This document shows, piece after piece, positions 1-8,379 of a DNA stretch of 64,000 nt. The position numbers were made by a program, and so were the translations under genes. The stretch is from Ruania halotolerans (GTDB lineage Bacteria; Actinomycetota; Actinomycetes; Actinomycetales; Beutenbergiaceae), in assembly GCF_021049285.1 (NCBI RefSeq), contig NZ_CP088017.1, positions 1,685,380 through 1,749,379 of the forward strand, written 5' to 3'. Below the pieces are notes generated by a model. The model was not told where the DNA came from and did no database searches. It saw nothing but the letters and a program-made list of their open reading frames with translations. How positions within the stretch are numbered: position 1 is the stretch's first letter; every line of letters starts with the position of its first letter.

Positions 1-569
1 GCTGGGGCTTCACGTGCTCCATCGACGGCTTTATCGCTGGACCGGGGCACGACATGAGTTGGATGTCCGCCGCGGAACCGCTGGCTGAGGGCACTCTGGA
101 CCGCATGGCGGGAGATGTCGGGGTGATCATTTCCGGCCGAGCCGGTTACGACGCGGCCAAGGCGCAGCAGGACGAGCGCGACGAGACGACGTCAGCAGCG
201 TATGGCGGTGCCTGGTCTGGGACTGAGATCATCCTGACCCATCGGCCGGAAGAGATCGCTGATATCCCGAACATGCTTGCGCTGAACTGCGACATCGTGG
301 AGGCGATCGGCCGTGCCCAGGAGATCGCCGGAGACAGGGATGTCCAGATCATCAGTGCCGACATCGCCCGCCAGGCACTCGACCACGATCTCATCGATGA
401 GTTACAGGTCTTCGTCGCCCCTGTCTTCCTCGGTGATGGCACCCGTATCTTCGACGTTCCCGGAGGGCAACGGGTCGACTGGGAACTGGTCGAGATCTAC
501 GAGGACAGTCCGCGAAGTTTCGGGCGCACGTATCGCCCGAGGCGACGTGAGAACGTCACGCCTGACTAG
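1..569 (+). CDS. Dihydrofolate reductase/RibD C-terminal family protein (5' end outside window)
   Basis: The reading frame is open from the left edge (first codon at position 3). Before the first internal ATG (54) it already encodes the typical start of this family, TCSIDGFIAGPGHDMSWM, so the gene begins upstream of the window. Later motifs fit the RibD C-terminal reductase fold: ISGRAGYDA, the NADPH-binding stretch around DRDVQIISADIARQAL, then LIDELQVFVAPVFLGDGTRIFD. Members are NAD(P)H-dependent reductases of pteridine-like or flavin-precursor substrates, but most actinobacterial paralogues have no known substrate. It is probably not the essential folA enzyme. The product ends in a basic tail. 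Confidence 0.85.
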   Translation, partial: WGFTCSIDGFIAGPGHDMSWMSAAEPLAEGTLDRMAGDVGVIISGRAGYDAAKAQQDERDETTSAAYGGAWSGTEIILTHRPEEIADIPNMLALNCDIVEAIGRAQEIAGDRDVQIISADIARQALDHDLIDELQVFVAPVFLGDGTRIFDVPGGQRVDWELVEIYEDSPRSFGRTYRPRRRENVTPD

Positions 570-722
570 GCGGTCTCGGATGGTCGTTGGCGTGGGCAAG
601 CATGCGTACATGCGCGGGCCTCCCTCTCGACGCCCGCGCGACTCACGCGGCCGCCCCGTGCTCAGCGGGAAGGAGCGCGCCTCGGCCGGGCCTGGCTTTG
701 CCGATCCTCGCGCCCCGAGGGA

Positions 723-2645
723 TCAGTTGCGGTGCGCGTTCCCTCGGCAGGAGTTGTCGGCCACGACGGAGCCGTCCGCCGTCAGCTCCAGGGTGACGAC
801 GTCGTCGTAGACCCGGCGTTCGGTCCCGGTCACGGTGTAGTCCTCATCCATGAGCGGGAAGAGGTAGACCGGGGTCAGGGTCAGTTCGGACCCGCAGCGG
901 GTGCGCTCCAGGTCGAGCTGCAGGTGGCCGTAGTGCAGGCCACCATCGACCAGCCGGGGGTTGCCGTTGGAGTCCTCGGTCCACAGTTCCGGCTCGTCCA
1001 CGGCAGCCATCCACTCGGAGTGGGTGTTGAAGCGGATCGGCTCGTAGCTGCCGTCCTCTGTCTCGTACAACTGCTCACCGCGCAGTCCGTCCGCTGCGAC
1101 ACCCACGTCGTACATCTGGACACCCACACCGTCTCCGTCGCTATCGACGAAGGAACGTTCGAACATCTCGTCGTGACCGCTGATCACTGCGGCTACGCCG
1201 TACTCCTCGAACATGGAGGTGTAGGCGCGCATGGCCACCCCGGACTGGTTGTCTGCGAACTCGTGGTTCGGCGGAGTGCCGTGAACGCCATTGGAGTAGG
1301 CCGCGTGGTGGAACTGGACGAGGATCACCTGACCCTCGTCACGGGCGTCGGCCAGCTGTTCCTGCGCCCAGTGCCACTGTTCGCTATCCGGACCCAAGTT
1401 CGGCAGGTCGGATTCCGAGACGTCGGTCTCGTAGACGTCGGCATAGGCCGAGGCGTACTCCTCGGCGGTGAAGGAGCCCTGGGTGTCGGTGGACATCCGG
1501 TCCGGTGTCAGGTTCGTGTCGTCACCGGAGAAGATCTCACCTGAGAGCGTGCCGGTGCCGGTGTCCTCGTCTGGGACCCCATTGGTGGAGTCGAGGGTCA
1601 GGATCGTCACCGGGCCGTGGTCAAGGCGGTAGTAGGAGTCCCGGAACTGCGGGTTCGCCGGGTCGCCCGGGGTGACCATGTAATCCTGATAGCGGTTCCG
1701 GGAGACCACTGGCGGCGTCCGGTCTTCGGGGCTGCCGTAGCCCCCGCTGATTCCGGCGTAGGTCTCCCAGTTGCCCAGCGCTGTCACCAGCGGCACGGTC
1801 GAGGCGAGGTCGCTGGACTCGCCGGCGAAATGCCGCCAGAACTCGTCCCACGCCGGCTGATAGCCAGAGCCCTGGGCAAGATCACCGGCGATCAGCAGTA
1901 GATCCGGGTCCTGCTCAGCGATCGTTGCCAGATTGGCGTCGAGTGCATCGGCCTGGTTCATCGGGTATCGCACGAGTTCCTCGCCGTAGCGCACGGCCGT
2001 GCCGTACCGCTGCGCCCAGAGGGAGTCGGCCGATGGGCGGTCTGCTGAGCCGTCGGCGAGGCCGGCATGGGCGGTCTCCCACTCCCGGTGCTCGAACCGC
2101 CCGGCAGGTTCGGTCTCGGTGTCGGAGAACGCGACCATTCGCACGTGGTTCCATCGGTCGGCGTCCGGAGCGGTGGTGAACCGGGCGGTGTGCTCAACGC
2201 CGTCCTGGGTGACGGTGTAGCGATACTGCTTGCCCGCGCGCAACCCGCCGATCTCAACGACGTGCTGGTAGTTACTGTCCGAGTACAACCATGAGCCCTG
2301 GTCCAGACCGTCGATGGTCTGGGCCAGCTCGGCGTCGGAGTACTCCATCAGGTCGAGGTAGCGCGGTTCACTGGTGAGCGTTTGCCGTCCGATCCCGGGC
2401 CCGTTGACGGTGACAGTGCCCGGGTTCTCCAGCTCGCTGATCCACACGAGGGTCATCGAGTCCGAGGCGGGACTCTGCAGGTAGGGCAAGACGCGGAAGC
2501 CAGGTTCTGGCGCAACCGGTGAGCTCCCGGCCGACGGCAGCGGCGTCATCGGTTGCAACCCACCACCTGGTGCAGCGGCGACTGGTGCAGCGAGCGCGGC
2601 GGTCGCACCCAGTGCGACCAGAATCGGGACGAGCTTTCTGCGCAT
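723..2645 (-). CDS. Secreted metallophosphoesterase, purple acid phosphatase-like
   Basis: The product has 640 residues. I chose the ATG at 2645 because it gives a clean signal peptide (MRRKLVPILVALGATAALAA, then PVAAAPGG) and has GGGAG upstream; an in-frame start at 2699 would bury the signal. An N-terminal fibronectin-like domain (about 60-170, with QSPASDSMTLVWI) is typical of purple acid phosphatases. The calcineurin-like domain follows: VAFSDTE, LLLIAGDLAQGSG, TALGNWETYAG, VQFHHAAYSNGVHG and VISGHDEMFERS. These match the five metal-site blocks, but GNWE stands where GNHE is usual and GHDE where GHxH is usual. It probably hydrolyses phosphate esters outside the membrane. It is transcribed alone. 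Confidence 0.85.
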   Translation of the reverse strand: MRRKLVPILVALGATAALAAPVAAAPGGGLQPMTPLPSAGSSPVAPEPGFRVLPYLQSPASDSMTLVWISELENPGTVTVNGPGIGRQTLTSEPRYLDLMEYSDAELAQTIDGLDQGSWLYSDSNYQHVVEIGGLRAGKQYRYTVTQDGVEHTARFTTAPDADRWNHVRMVAFSDTETEPAGRFEHREWETAHAGLADGSADRPSADSLWAQRYGTAVRYGEELVRYPMNQADALDANLATIAEQDPDLLLIAGDLAQGSGYQPAWDEFWRHFAGESSDLASTVPLVTALGNWETYAGISGGYGSPEDRTPPVVSRNRYQDYMVTPGDPANPQFRDSYYRLDHGPVTILTLDSTNGVPDEDTGTGTLSGEIFSGDDTNLTPDRMSTDTQGSFTAEEYASAYADVYETDVSESDLPNLGPDSEQWHWAQEQLADARDEGQVILVQFHHAAYSNGVHGTPPNHEFADNQSGVAMRAYTSMFEEYGVAAVISGHDEMFERSFVDSDGDGVGVQMYDVGVAADGLRGEQLYETEDGSYEPIRFNTHSEWMAAVDEPELWTEDSNGNPRLVDGGLHYGHLQLDLERTRCGSELTLTPVYLFPLMDEDYTVTGTERRVYDDVVTLELTADGSVVADNSCRGNAHRN

Positions 2646-2747
2646 GGCGACTCCCAGATAGGTGATGTGCCTCATCATCGGGGCACGAGGTGACACCACT
2701 ATGGCGGAGAGGGGAGGAGGAGGTAAACGCTGCGCGACCAGGTGCGG

Positions 2748-2984
2748 TCAGTCGGTTGAGGCTGGCGCGGCGTCCTCGGTGCAGAAGCCGACGACTTTGT
2801 GCGTGCCATCGCACCAGGGCTTGATCGTCGACACACCGCATCGACACAGCGCGACGGTCCGCCGTGTGCGAGGAATGGGCTCCCCGGTCGCCGAGAGGAT
2901 CGTCACGTCGCCACGAACAACGAGTGGCCCATTCGGGTACGCCCTGATGGTTGGTTCGCTCCGATCGGAACTGGTGCCACTCAT
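2748..2984 (-). CDS. CDGSH iron-sulfur domain protein
   Basis: This small protein (78 residues) carries one CDGSH-type 2Fe-2S motif, CRCGVSTIKPWCDGTHK, with the C-x-C, C and H ligands in the expected spacing near residues 46-62. The start at 2984 (MSGTSSDRSEP) is preferred because it lies just after the stop of the upstream gene (2992); the longer frame to 3050 would run into that gene. It is in one operon with the iron-containing redox enzyme 7 bases upstream. CDGSH proteins carry electrons or labile clusters, so it may supply or store electrons or iron for its neighbour. That role is inferred from context. Confidence 0.85.
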   Translation of the reverse strand: MSGTSSDRSEPTIRAYPNGPLVVRGDVTILSATGEPIPRTRRTVALCRCGVSTIKPWCDGTHKVVGFCTEDAAPASTD

Positions 2985-2991
2985 GCCGGCA

Positions 2992-4086
2992 TCATGCCGC
3001 TTCGGCCAGGGGCAGGCGCAGCGAGGATCGGCCCGCCTGCCAGGCCTCAAGGATGTGCTGACCGGCCCAGTCCTCGACGGTCAGACAGGCAGCGGCGCCG
3101 AACATGATGTCGGGCAGCAGCCCGGGGTCGTCCTCGGCCAAGCTGCCGGCGAGGTCATGGGCGGCAATCTGCTCGTGCACGGCGTCAGCCTCAACGTGTT
3201 CATCGAAGTACCAGGTGACGTCGGGGCCGAACCCGTGCCGACGGAAGCCATCACCGTAGAGTCGGCTCGGGATAGTCGACGTCATCTCAAATGCCGCCAG
3301 GTGACCGACGATCGCCCCCCGGAGGCGTCGGTTGAGCCCGAGCATCGACATGACGTTGTGCGCGGTGAGAGTGATCGCGGGGACGTAGTCCAGGTAATGG
3401 CCGTACCGGTCGCTCAGACCGGCCCCGCGCACGGTCTGGGCGAAGATCGCTGCGTGCTGTCGGCGAGGGTCGCCGCCTCCGTACTCATCGGCCTGGATCT
3501 CCACGAGTGCGGCCTTGGCGCGGCCGGTGAGCCGTGGGATCGCCCACGAGTGGGGGTCCGCCTCCCGCAGAGTGTAGATACTGCGCTGGACGAGGAACTC
3601 GCGCAGTTGTTCCAGCGTCGCCTGCTTCGCCACGAAACCCGCTAGGCCCGGCTTGCCAGAAGGAGCGGTGAGGTCGGCGAGCGCTTCAGCGACGTCGGCG
3701 GCGCGAGCAGCAGGCAGTGCCGGCGCAACGATCCGCTCGCGCAGCGCTGCCTCGAAGGCATCTTCGAGCGAGGTCCGCAGGCGAATCAGCTCAGGGGACC
3801 ACTCCCATGCGGCGCCGAACTGATCGAGAGATCCATAGGCGAGGCAGTAGAGCCCGAACAGGGTGAGTTGGACGTCCTCGTCCTGAACGATGTCAGTGGC
3901 GTTGTCCAACGTGTGATGGCCGAGTTCCACGAGGTCGCTGGCCGATGGGCCGGCATCAGTGAGCACACCGAGCAGTGCCGTGCTGAGCTCGCCGCGCGGG
4001 GTGAACAGGTCGTCGCTCGCAGTGTCACCGCGGTCCACCCGGGAGGTCGTCACCGGGGGAGCCTCTGCAAGGTTGCCATTTACCAT
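2992..4086 (-). CDS. Iron-containing redox enzyme (heme-oxygenase-like diiron fold)
   Basis: The product has 364 residues. The ATG at 4086 (MVNGNLAEAP) has GGAG five bases upstream, better than the 4221 start, which adds a low-complexity leader. The C-terminal two thirds is helical with acidic/His clusters typical of heme-oxygenase-like diiron oxidases: EIQADEYGGGDPRRQHA, HLAAFEMTSTIPSRL and YFDEHVEADAVHEQ. Characterised relatives include UndA and other N- or C-oxygenases. The substrate here cannot be read from sequence. The CDGSH protein directly downstream in the same transcript is a recurrent partner and probably a redox or iron partner. Confidence 0.8.
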   Translation of the reverse strand: MVNGNLAEAPPVTTSRVDRGDTASDDLFTPRGELSTALLGVLTDAGPSASDLVELGHHTLDNATDIVQDEDVQLTLFGLYCLAYGSLDQFGAAWEWSPELIRLRTSLEDAFEAALRERIVAPALPAARAADVAEALADLTAPSGKPGLAGFVAKQATLEQLREFLVQRSIYTLREADPHSWAIPRLTGRAKAALVEIQADEYGGGDPRRQHAAIFAQTVRGAGLSDRYGHYLDYVPAITLTAHNVMSMLGLNRRLRGAIVGHLAAFEMTSTIPSRLYGDGFRRHGFGPDVTWYFDEHVEADAVHEQIAAHDLAGSLAEDDPGLLPDIMFGAAACLTVEDWAGQHILEAWQAGRSSLRLPLAEAA

Positions 4087-4357
4087 CGGTGCTCCACTTG
4101 TCTCCTCGAGGCTGCAACTCGTCGTGATCGGTCGTGGCGTCACCTGACCCGTCCCGCTGAACACTGCTGCGCGAGGCCGATGACCGCAGTGGCGCCGCGG
4201 CCAAGCGGTGCACAGGTCCACCGGTTGCCTTCACGTTGCCTGGACGAAAGCCTAGGGTTGCTGCTCCGTCGGCGCGCGGCGAACACTGTGAGCGCTGCAC
4301 CCAATGCGAATCCCGGCGGGGGCACGACGAGGCCGGGGCGTCGTGCCTCGCGGCGAT

Positions 4358-5512
4358 CTAGTGAGCGCGCACGGGGTGCGGATACTCCGCCGCCCGGTTC
4401 TGGAAGGCCAGCACGTCGGGGTTGCGGATATGGCCGTCCTGGATCTCCGTGGCGCGGGTGATCGTCTCACTGCCAGCCCAGCTTGCCGGTCCTTCCATCA
4501 CCGTGCGCAGGAATGGCAGCAGCGCCTCACTGTTCTCCCAGGTGGCGGATTCCCACAGGTGGGACGGGCTGTGGTCCACGGCGTAGTAGTGGACGTTGTC
4601 ACCCACGGTGAACATCGGGTCCGCGAACGACGTCGGCCGTGCCCAGCCGAACCCCATCCCCTCGTCGCAGGAGACATCCACGATGATGCTGCCGGGCCGG
4701 AACGCCGCTAGATCCTCATCGCGAAGATAGGTCAGCGGCGCCAGTGGATCCTGCAGCGTGCAATTGACCACGATGTCGCTCTCCGCCAGGAACGGGGCTA
4801 ACGGAACACGCCCCTTCTCGCTGATCACGTACCGGGGATGCGAGGGGTCGTCGTCATGGTCGAGCTGGAGGATGCGCACCGAAGGAATCGGTGAGCCGAC
4901 GGCGGCGACCTCCCGATTCGTCAGCACCCGCACATCATGAATGCCCTGCGCATGCAGTGCCGTCACCGCCCCGCGTGCGGTGGCGCCGAAACCGATGACG
5001 ACGGCGCGCAGCCACCGCCCGTAGTTGCCGGTGAGTCCGCGCAGTTGCAGTGCGTGCAGCACGGACGAGTAGCCGGCGATCTCGTTGTTCTTGTGGAATA
5101 CATGGAGCCCGAAGCTGCCGTCGTGTTTCCAGTGGTTCATCGCTTCGAAGGCGATCAGGGTGAGCCGTTTGTCCACCGCGAGTTGGGTGAGTTCGCGATC
5201 CTGCACGCAGTGCGGCCACCCCCACAGCACCTGGCCGTCACGGACATCGGCCAGGTCGCCCAGTTGCGGCTTGGGTAGGACCAGCACGTCCGCCGAGGCG
5301 ATCACTTCGGCGCGCGGCCGCACTCCCGCAACGACAGTGGCCAACGTGGCATCGGCCACTCCGAAACGCTCGCCGTAGCCCGATTCGAGGACGATGCGGG
5401 CCCGCAGATCCGCGTCGATCCGGTCCAGGTGCGAGGGGTGTAGCGCCAAGCGACGTTCATCCGACTTGGTTGAGGACCCCAGAACTCCGAGAGTCAGCAG
5501 GTCGGCGGGCAC
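4358..5512 (-). CDS. N5-(carboxyethyl)ornithine synthase homologue (alanine dehydrogenase-like fold)
   Basis: The product has 384 residues and starts at GTG 5512. The N-terminal block LGVLGSSTKSDERRLALHP and the catalytic His/Lys region resemble alanine dehydrogenase and saccharopine dehydrogenase. WGWPHCVQDRELTQLAVDKR and FEAMNHWKHDGSFGLHVF match carboxyethylornithine synthases. A Rossmann nucleotide site follows at AVVIGFGATARGAV (about residues 170-183). The classic enzyme reductively condenses pyruvate with the side-chain amine of ornithine or lysine using NADPH. The actinobacterial substrate is not established, and a related opine or amino-acid dehydrogenase is possible. The start lies 2 bases after the stop of the Lys-rich small gene, so the two are probably co-transcribed. 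Confidence 0.75.
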   Translation of the reverse strand: MPADLLTLGVLGSSTKSDERRLALHPSHLDRIDADLRARIVLESGYGERFGVADATLATVVAGVRPRAEVIASADVLVLPKPQLGDLADVRDGQVLWGWPHCVQDRELTQLAVDKRLTLIAFEAMNHWKHDGSFGLHVFHKNNEIAGYSSVLHALQLRGLTGNYGRWLRAVVIGFGATARGAVTALHAQGIHDVRVLTNREVAAVGSPIPSVRILQLDHDDDPSHPRYVISEKGRVPLAPFLAESDIVVNCTLQDPLAPLTYLRDEDLAAFRPGSIIVDVSCDEGMGFGWARPTSFADPMFTVGDNVHYYAVDHSPSHLWESATWENSEALLPFLRTVMEGPASWAGSETITRATEIQDGHIRNPDVLAFQNRAAEYPHPVRAH

Positions 5513-5514
5513 CC

Positions 5515-5652
5515 TCAGCGCTTCTTCTTGGCGACGGCTGTCTCCATGGCGCTGGCGTGATCAGCGCTCTTGGCGCGCTTGTCTGCCTTGTCGGCGCGCT
5601 TCTCCTTCAGGGACTTCCCGGCGACCTTCTTGGCGTTGGACTTGTTGTTCAT
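5515..5652 (-). CDS. Small Lys/Ala-rich basic protein (45 aa)
   Basis: An ATG at 5652 opens a 45-codon frame whose product is about one third Lys plus Arg (MNNKSNAKKVAGKSLKEKR at the start, AVAKKKR at the end). It has a good ribosome site (GAGGGAG) about 6 bases upstream and stops 2 bases before the GTG of the carboxyethylornithine synthase gene. The composition resembles small unstructured nucleic-acid-binding or charge-neutralising proteins. No domain is recognised and no function is claimed. The strong ribosome site and operon spacing are the reasons to believe it is real. Confidence 0.65.
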   Translation of the reverse strand: MNNKSNAKKVAGKSLKEKRADKADKRAKSADHASAMETAVAKKKR

Positions 5653-5819
5653 GGCGAACTCCCTCGTCACCGGGCCGGAGCCGGCCCATGTGCTGACAGT
5701 AAGCCACCGCGGGCTTGGCTGGTACTGATCGGATCGCCCATTGTGGCCGCGCGGGCCGAACCTGGCCGTGCACAGGCGCGGGATAGGGTGACGGCACCCG
5801 ACCCAGGAAGAGGTGCACC

Positions 5820-6044
5820 GTGATCAAGAAGCCCGTGCTGACTGTGCTCGGTGCGATTGCGGTGGTCCTTGGCGCAGTGTGGGCCGGCCAAGGAATCGGG
5901 TGGCTGCCCGGCAGCTCGATGACCGGTGACCCGACCTGGTTGGTGATCGGACTCGTGGCGCTTGTCGCAGGCGCGGTGCTGCTTTATCTGAGTACCCGCG
6001 GTCGTTCGTGGCGCAACCCGAATGGGCCGTCCGGGCAGTTCTGA
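5820..6044 (+). CDS. Small two-helix membrane protein
   Basis: This 74-residue product starts at GTG 5820 behind AGGAAGAGG. Two hydrophobic helices are visible: VLTVLGAIAVVLGAVWAG (about 6-23) and WLVIGLVALVAGAVLLYL (about 40-57), with basic residues after the second (STRGRSWRN). It resembles the many uncharacterised small inner-membrane proteins of actinobacteria. It diverges from the Lys-rich protein/carboxyethylornithine synthase operon. No function can be assigned. Confidence 0.6.
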   Translation: MIKKPVLTVLGAIAVVLGAVWAGQGIGWLPGSSMTGDPTWLVIGLVALVAGAVLLYLSTRGRSWRNPNGPSGQF

Positions 6045-6148
6045 GCAGAGCCGAGCGGCAATTCAGCCCACTGTTCTGCCCGAGCAGTATCAGCCACGGC
6101 ATGTATGCATCCTTGCAGCCGTGCGGGTGGTCGCCGCGCGCCTACGCT

Positions 6149-7369
6149 TCACAGTGAAACGTGGCCAGTGGTGCCATCGACGGTGACCACGGACGACGGG
6201 GGGAGACGTTCGGTTGCTCGTGGGACTGACAGTACGGCGGGTATCCCGACTTCCCTGGCGACGATCGCTGCATGGGAGAGCACTCCACCGATCTCGGTCA
6301 CCACTGCCGAGGCGATCGTGAACAGCGGTGTCCACGCAGGATCGGTGTGGCGGCAGACCAGCACATCCCCGCGCTTGACCGTGGAGAAGTCGCCTGGTCC
6401 GCGGACCAGGCGGGCGGGACCGGAGGCCACTCCTGGACTGGCTGGCACTCCCGTGATGGTGACACTGTCGGCGGCCGCCGGGGACGGTGCTGTGGAGTCA
6501 GGGACGGCTGCGGTCACGGGGCGCGCTTGAAGGACCCACGCCGTGTCGTCCGCGAGCGCCCATTCGATGTCTCTGGGACCTCCCAACGTGGTGGAGATTT
6601 CTTCGCCGAGGGCGTACAAGCGCATCACGTCGTGGTCCGCGAGACAGAGCTCGGGCTGCTCAGTCGGCACGGTGAATCGGGTGAGGAGGTGCACGTCGTA
6701 GCGGTCAGTGCGCTCGGTCGTGAGTCCTGGTCGGCGGTCGACGATCTCGGAATCTCTGATGCGCCAGGAATCCGGAGTGATGTGCCCAGCGACGAGCCGT
6801 TCTCCGATGCCCCACGAGGCTTCGATCACGCTCGTGGTGCCCGTGAACATGACCCCGGAAACCCTGGCATCCACGAACCGTTGGACGAGCACGGCCATGT
6901 CGCCAGGTGGCTGTGGGGCTTGCGGGGCTTGGTGAGCGCGGTACGCCGCAGCCCGCTCGGTCCACAACGAGGCCCAGCACTTGAGGATCGCCTGGCATAC
7001 CTGTTCGGTTCCACGCACCGCAAGGAAGCTGTCATGCTGTCCGGCGGCGGATGCGTGGGCGTTGTCTTCAGCGGTCGAGGATGAACGCACGGCCACGTAG
7101 TCAGTGGGTGCCCCGGCGGTGATGCGCTCCAACGCCTGAGAGACGTCGTCGACAACGCCATCCGGGAGACGAGAGCGCAGGATTCGCGATCTAGCCTCGT
7201 CGGCGTGCTCGGTGGAGAGTTCGGTGAGGCCAAGTGCCGTGGCCGCGACCCGGTAGATCGTCGCTGGCACCACGAAACCGGTAGGTACTGTGAAGCCGGC
7301 CCGTGTCAGCTCGGCCAAGGGGGCGGCCTTGCCGCCGGCCGTCGAGTGGTCGGCGTCGATGAGATCCAT
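6149..7369 (-). CDS. Short PEP-utilising phosphotransferase (PPDK ATP-grasp plus His swivel domain)
   Basis: From ATG 7369 the product has 406 residues. A PEP synthase/rifampin-phosphotransferase ATP-grasp domain spans about 1-285 (GGKAAPLAELTRAGFTVPTG, YVAVRSSSTAEDN, LGGPRDIEWALADD). A swivel domain spans about 305-406, with the phospho-accepting His366 in GGVLSHAAIVAREVGIPAV. Rifampin phosphotransferases are about 860 residues and hold the drug-binding domain between these two parts. That middle domain is absent here, so the acceptor is unknown and could be a separate protein or small molecule. The ATG lies 5 bases after the stop of the truncated phosphatase gene; a second possible start is 7408. 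Confidence 0.75.
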   Translation of the reverse strand: MDLIDADHSTAGGKAAPLAELTRAGFTVPTGFVVPATIYRVAATALGLTELSTEHADEARSRILRSRLPDGVVDDVSQALERITAGAPTDYVAVRSSSTAEDNAHASAAGQHDSFLAVRGTEQVCQAILKCWASLWTERAAAYRAHQAPQAPQPPGDMAVLVQRFVDARVSGVMFTGTTSVIEASWGIGERLVAGHITPDSWRIRDSEIVDRRPGLTTERTDRYDVHLLTRFTVPTEQPELCLADHDVMRLYALGEEISTTLGGPRDIEWALADDTAWVLQARPVTAAVPDSTAPSPAAADSVTITGVPASPGVASGPARLVRGPGDFSTVKRGDVLVCRHTDPAWTPLFTIASAVVTEIGGVLSHAAIVAREVGIPAVLSVPRATERLPPSSVVTVDGTTGHVSL

Positions 7370-7374
7370 GGTGT

Positions 7375-7731
7375 TCACAGCGCTCTGCCGCCGGCGAAGC
7401 CTGTCCATCGCAGCTCGGCGGGCAGGTGAGACATGTCGTTGACCATCACCACGCCAGGGGGTTCCCCGTCGGTGTACTCAATCACCGTAAGCCCAGTGTT
7501 CGCGGCGCCGGCCAACGACATCCATCGGGCAGGTGGGGCGCTGAGCGCATCGCGCACCATCCAGGCGATCGGGTACGCGTGGGTCACGGCTACCTCGTGT
7601 GTCGGGCGCTGTGCCTGCGTGTTCGGTGTGCCGAATCGTGCCGCCAGGCCGTCCGCAGTCCTTCGACCAGCATCGGCTTCGCTGCGTTCGTAGCCGTCTA
7701 AGAATCCCACCCATGAGGGTGCGAGCAGCCA
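7375..7731 (-). pseudogene. C-terminal remnant of a histidine phosphatase
   Basis: The frame encodes THEVAVTHAYPIAWMVRDAL and NTGLTVIEY, the C-terminal half of a histidine phosphatase (phosphoglycerate mutase superfamily) with its second catalytic His in VTHAYP. The N-terminal half with the RHG motif is missing. Translation could start at GTG 7710, but the frame stays open to 7731 (LLAPSWVGFLDGYERSEAD also looks like family sequence). It then meets the TGA (7732-7734) that ends the upstream regulator in the same frame. A deletion removing the phosphatase N-terminus fits this best. A fragment kept as a small protein for another use cannot be excluded. Confidence 0.6.
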
Positions 7732-8379
7732 TCACCGTTCTCCCCGATGTGCTTCCACGGTACGGTCGCGACCGAGACTGGACAACAGATCTTCATGGAG
7801 TTCTGCCCACACGATGTGGCACGAGAGCCGGCCCAGCCCCGCCACCCACTGATGCTCTCCCGCGCGCGCCTTCTGCACTGCCGCCGAGAACTGCCGCGAG
7901 TACCGGCTGAATCGCGGAAGCTGGTCAGCCAGTTCTGCCATCAGGTCGCTGAGAGCGTCGGCGAGGTCCGTGAGCTCGCGCAACACCTCCACACTGCGCT
8001 CCGCACGGTCAGCGGACGAGTGAAGCTGCCAGTCGGTCACCGTTCGCACGAGGCGGGGATTGACGCTGCTCTCAAAATTCTCAGTCGTGGCGTGGAGGAC
8101 GGCTCGCGCGCCAGATGCCTCACGTTCTTCCTCGAGCAGTTCGCCGTCGCGATTCTTGCCTGCTTCGGTGAGAATCCAGCCACCGGAGTCAGCGAACCTC
8201 ATGTGCTCGATCAGCTGCTCTCCTTCGAGGACGCGGAGAGTGTCACCGACGATGTGTGCTGGCAGGTCGACGCGGTCGGCGACCGCCTCAGTGTCCGCGA
8301 ACCCGGCGAGGCGGACCGCGCGGAGCACCAGCAACTCGTCACTGGACTGCCACGGCGTATCGGATCGCTCAGTTCTCAC
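7732..8379 (-). CDS. Winged-helix regulator associated with the PEP-utilising enzyme
   Basis: This 215-residue protein has an N-terminal winged-helix region (LLVLRAVRLAGFADTEAVADRV, then DTLRVLEGEQLIEHMRFADSGGWILTEAGK), which reads like a MarR/PadR-type DNA-binding domain. A long helical region with heptad-like leucines follows (LRELTDLADALSDLMAELADQ). Its start overlaps the stop of the upstream HTH gene by 4 bases, so the two regulators are translated together ahead of the phosphotransferase. It probably controls this operon. The last residues (TVEAHRGER) end at a likely deletion junction, so its natural C-terminus may have been altered. Confidence 0.6.
   Translation of the reverse strand: MRTERSDTPWQSSDELLVLRAVRLAGFADTEAVADRVDLPAHIVGDTLRVLEGEQLIEHMRFADSGGWILTEAGKNRDGELLEEEREASGARAVLHATTENFESSVNPRLVRTVTDWQLHSSADRAERSVEVLRELTDLADALSDLMAELADQLPRFSRYSRQFSAAVQKARAGEHQWVAGLGRLSCHIVWAELHEDLLSSLGRDRTVEAHRGER

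Noticed and set aside
158-170. Possibility that the first gene starts at ATG 54 or later
   Set aside because: The frame upstream of 54 already encodes the conserved family N-terminus, so the gene is cut by the window edge.
2992-4221. Longer start of the iron-containing redox enzyme at 4221
   Set aside because: The added 45 residues are low complexity and have no ribosome site; ATG 4086 has GGAG at the right distance.
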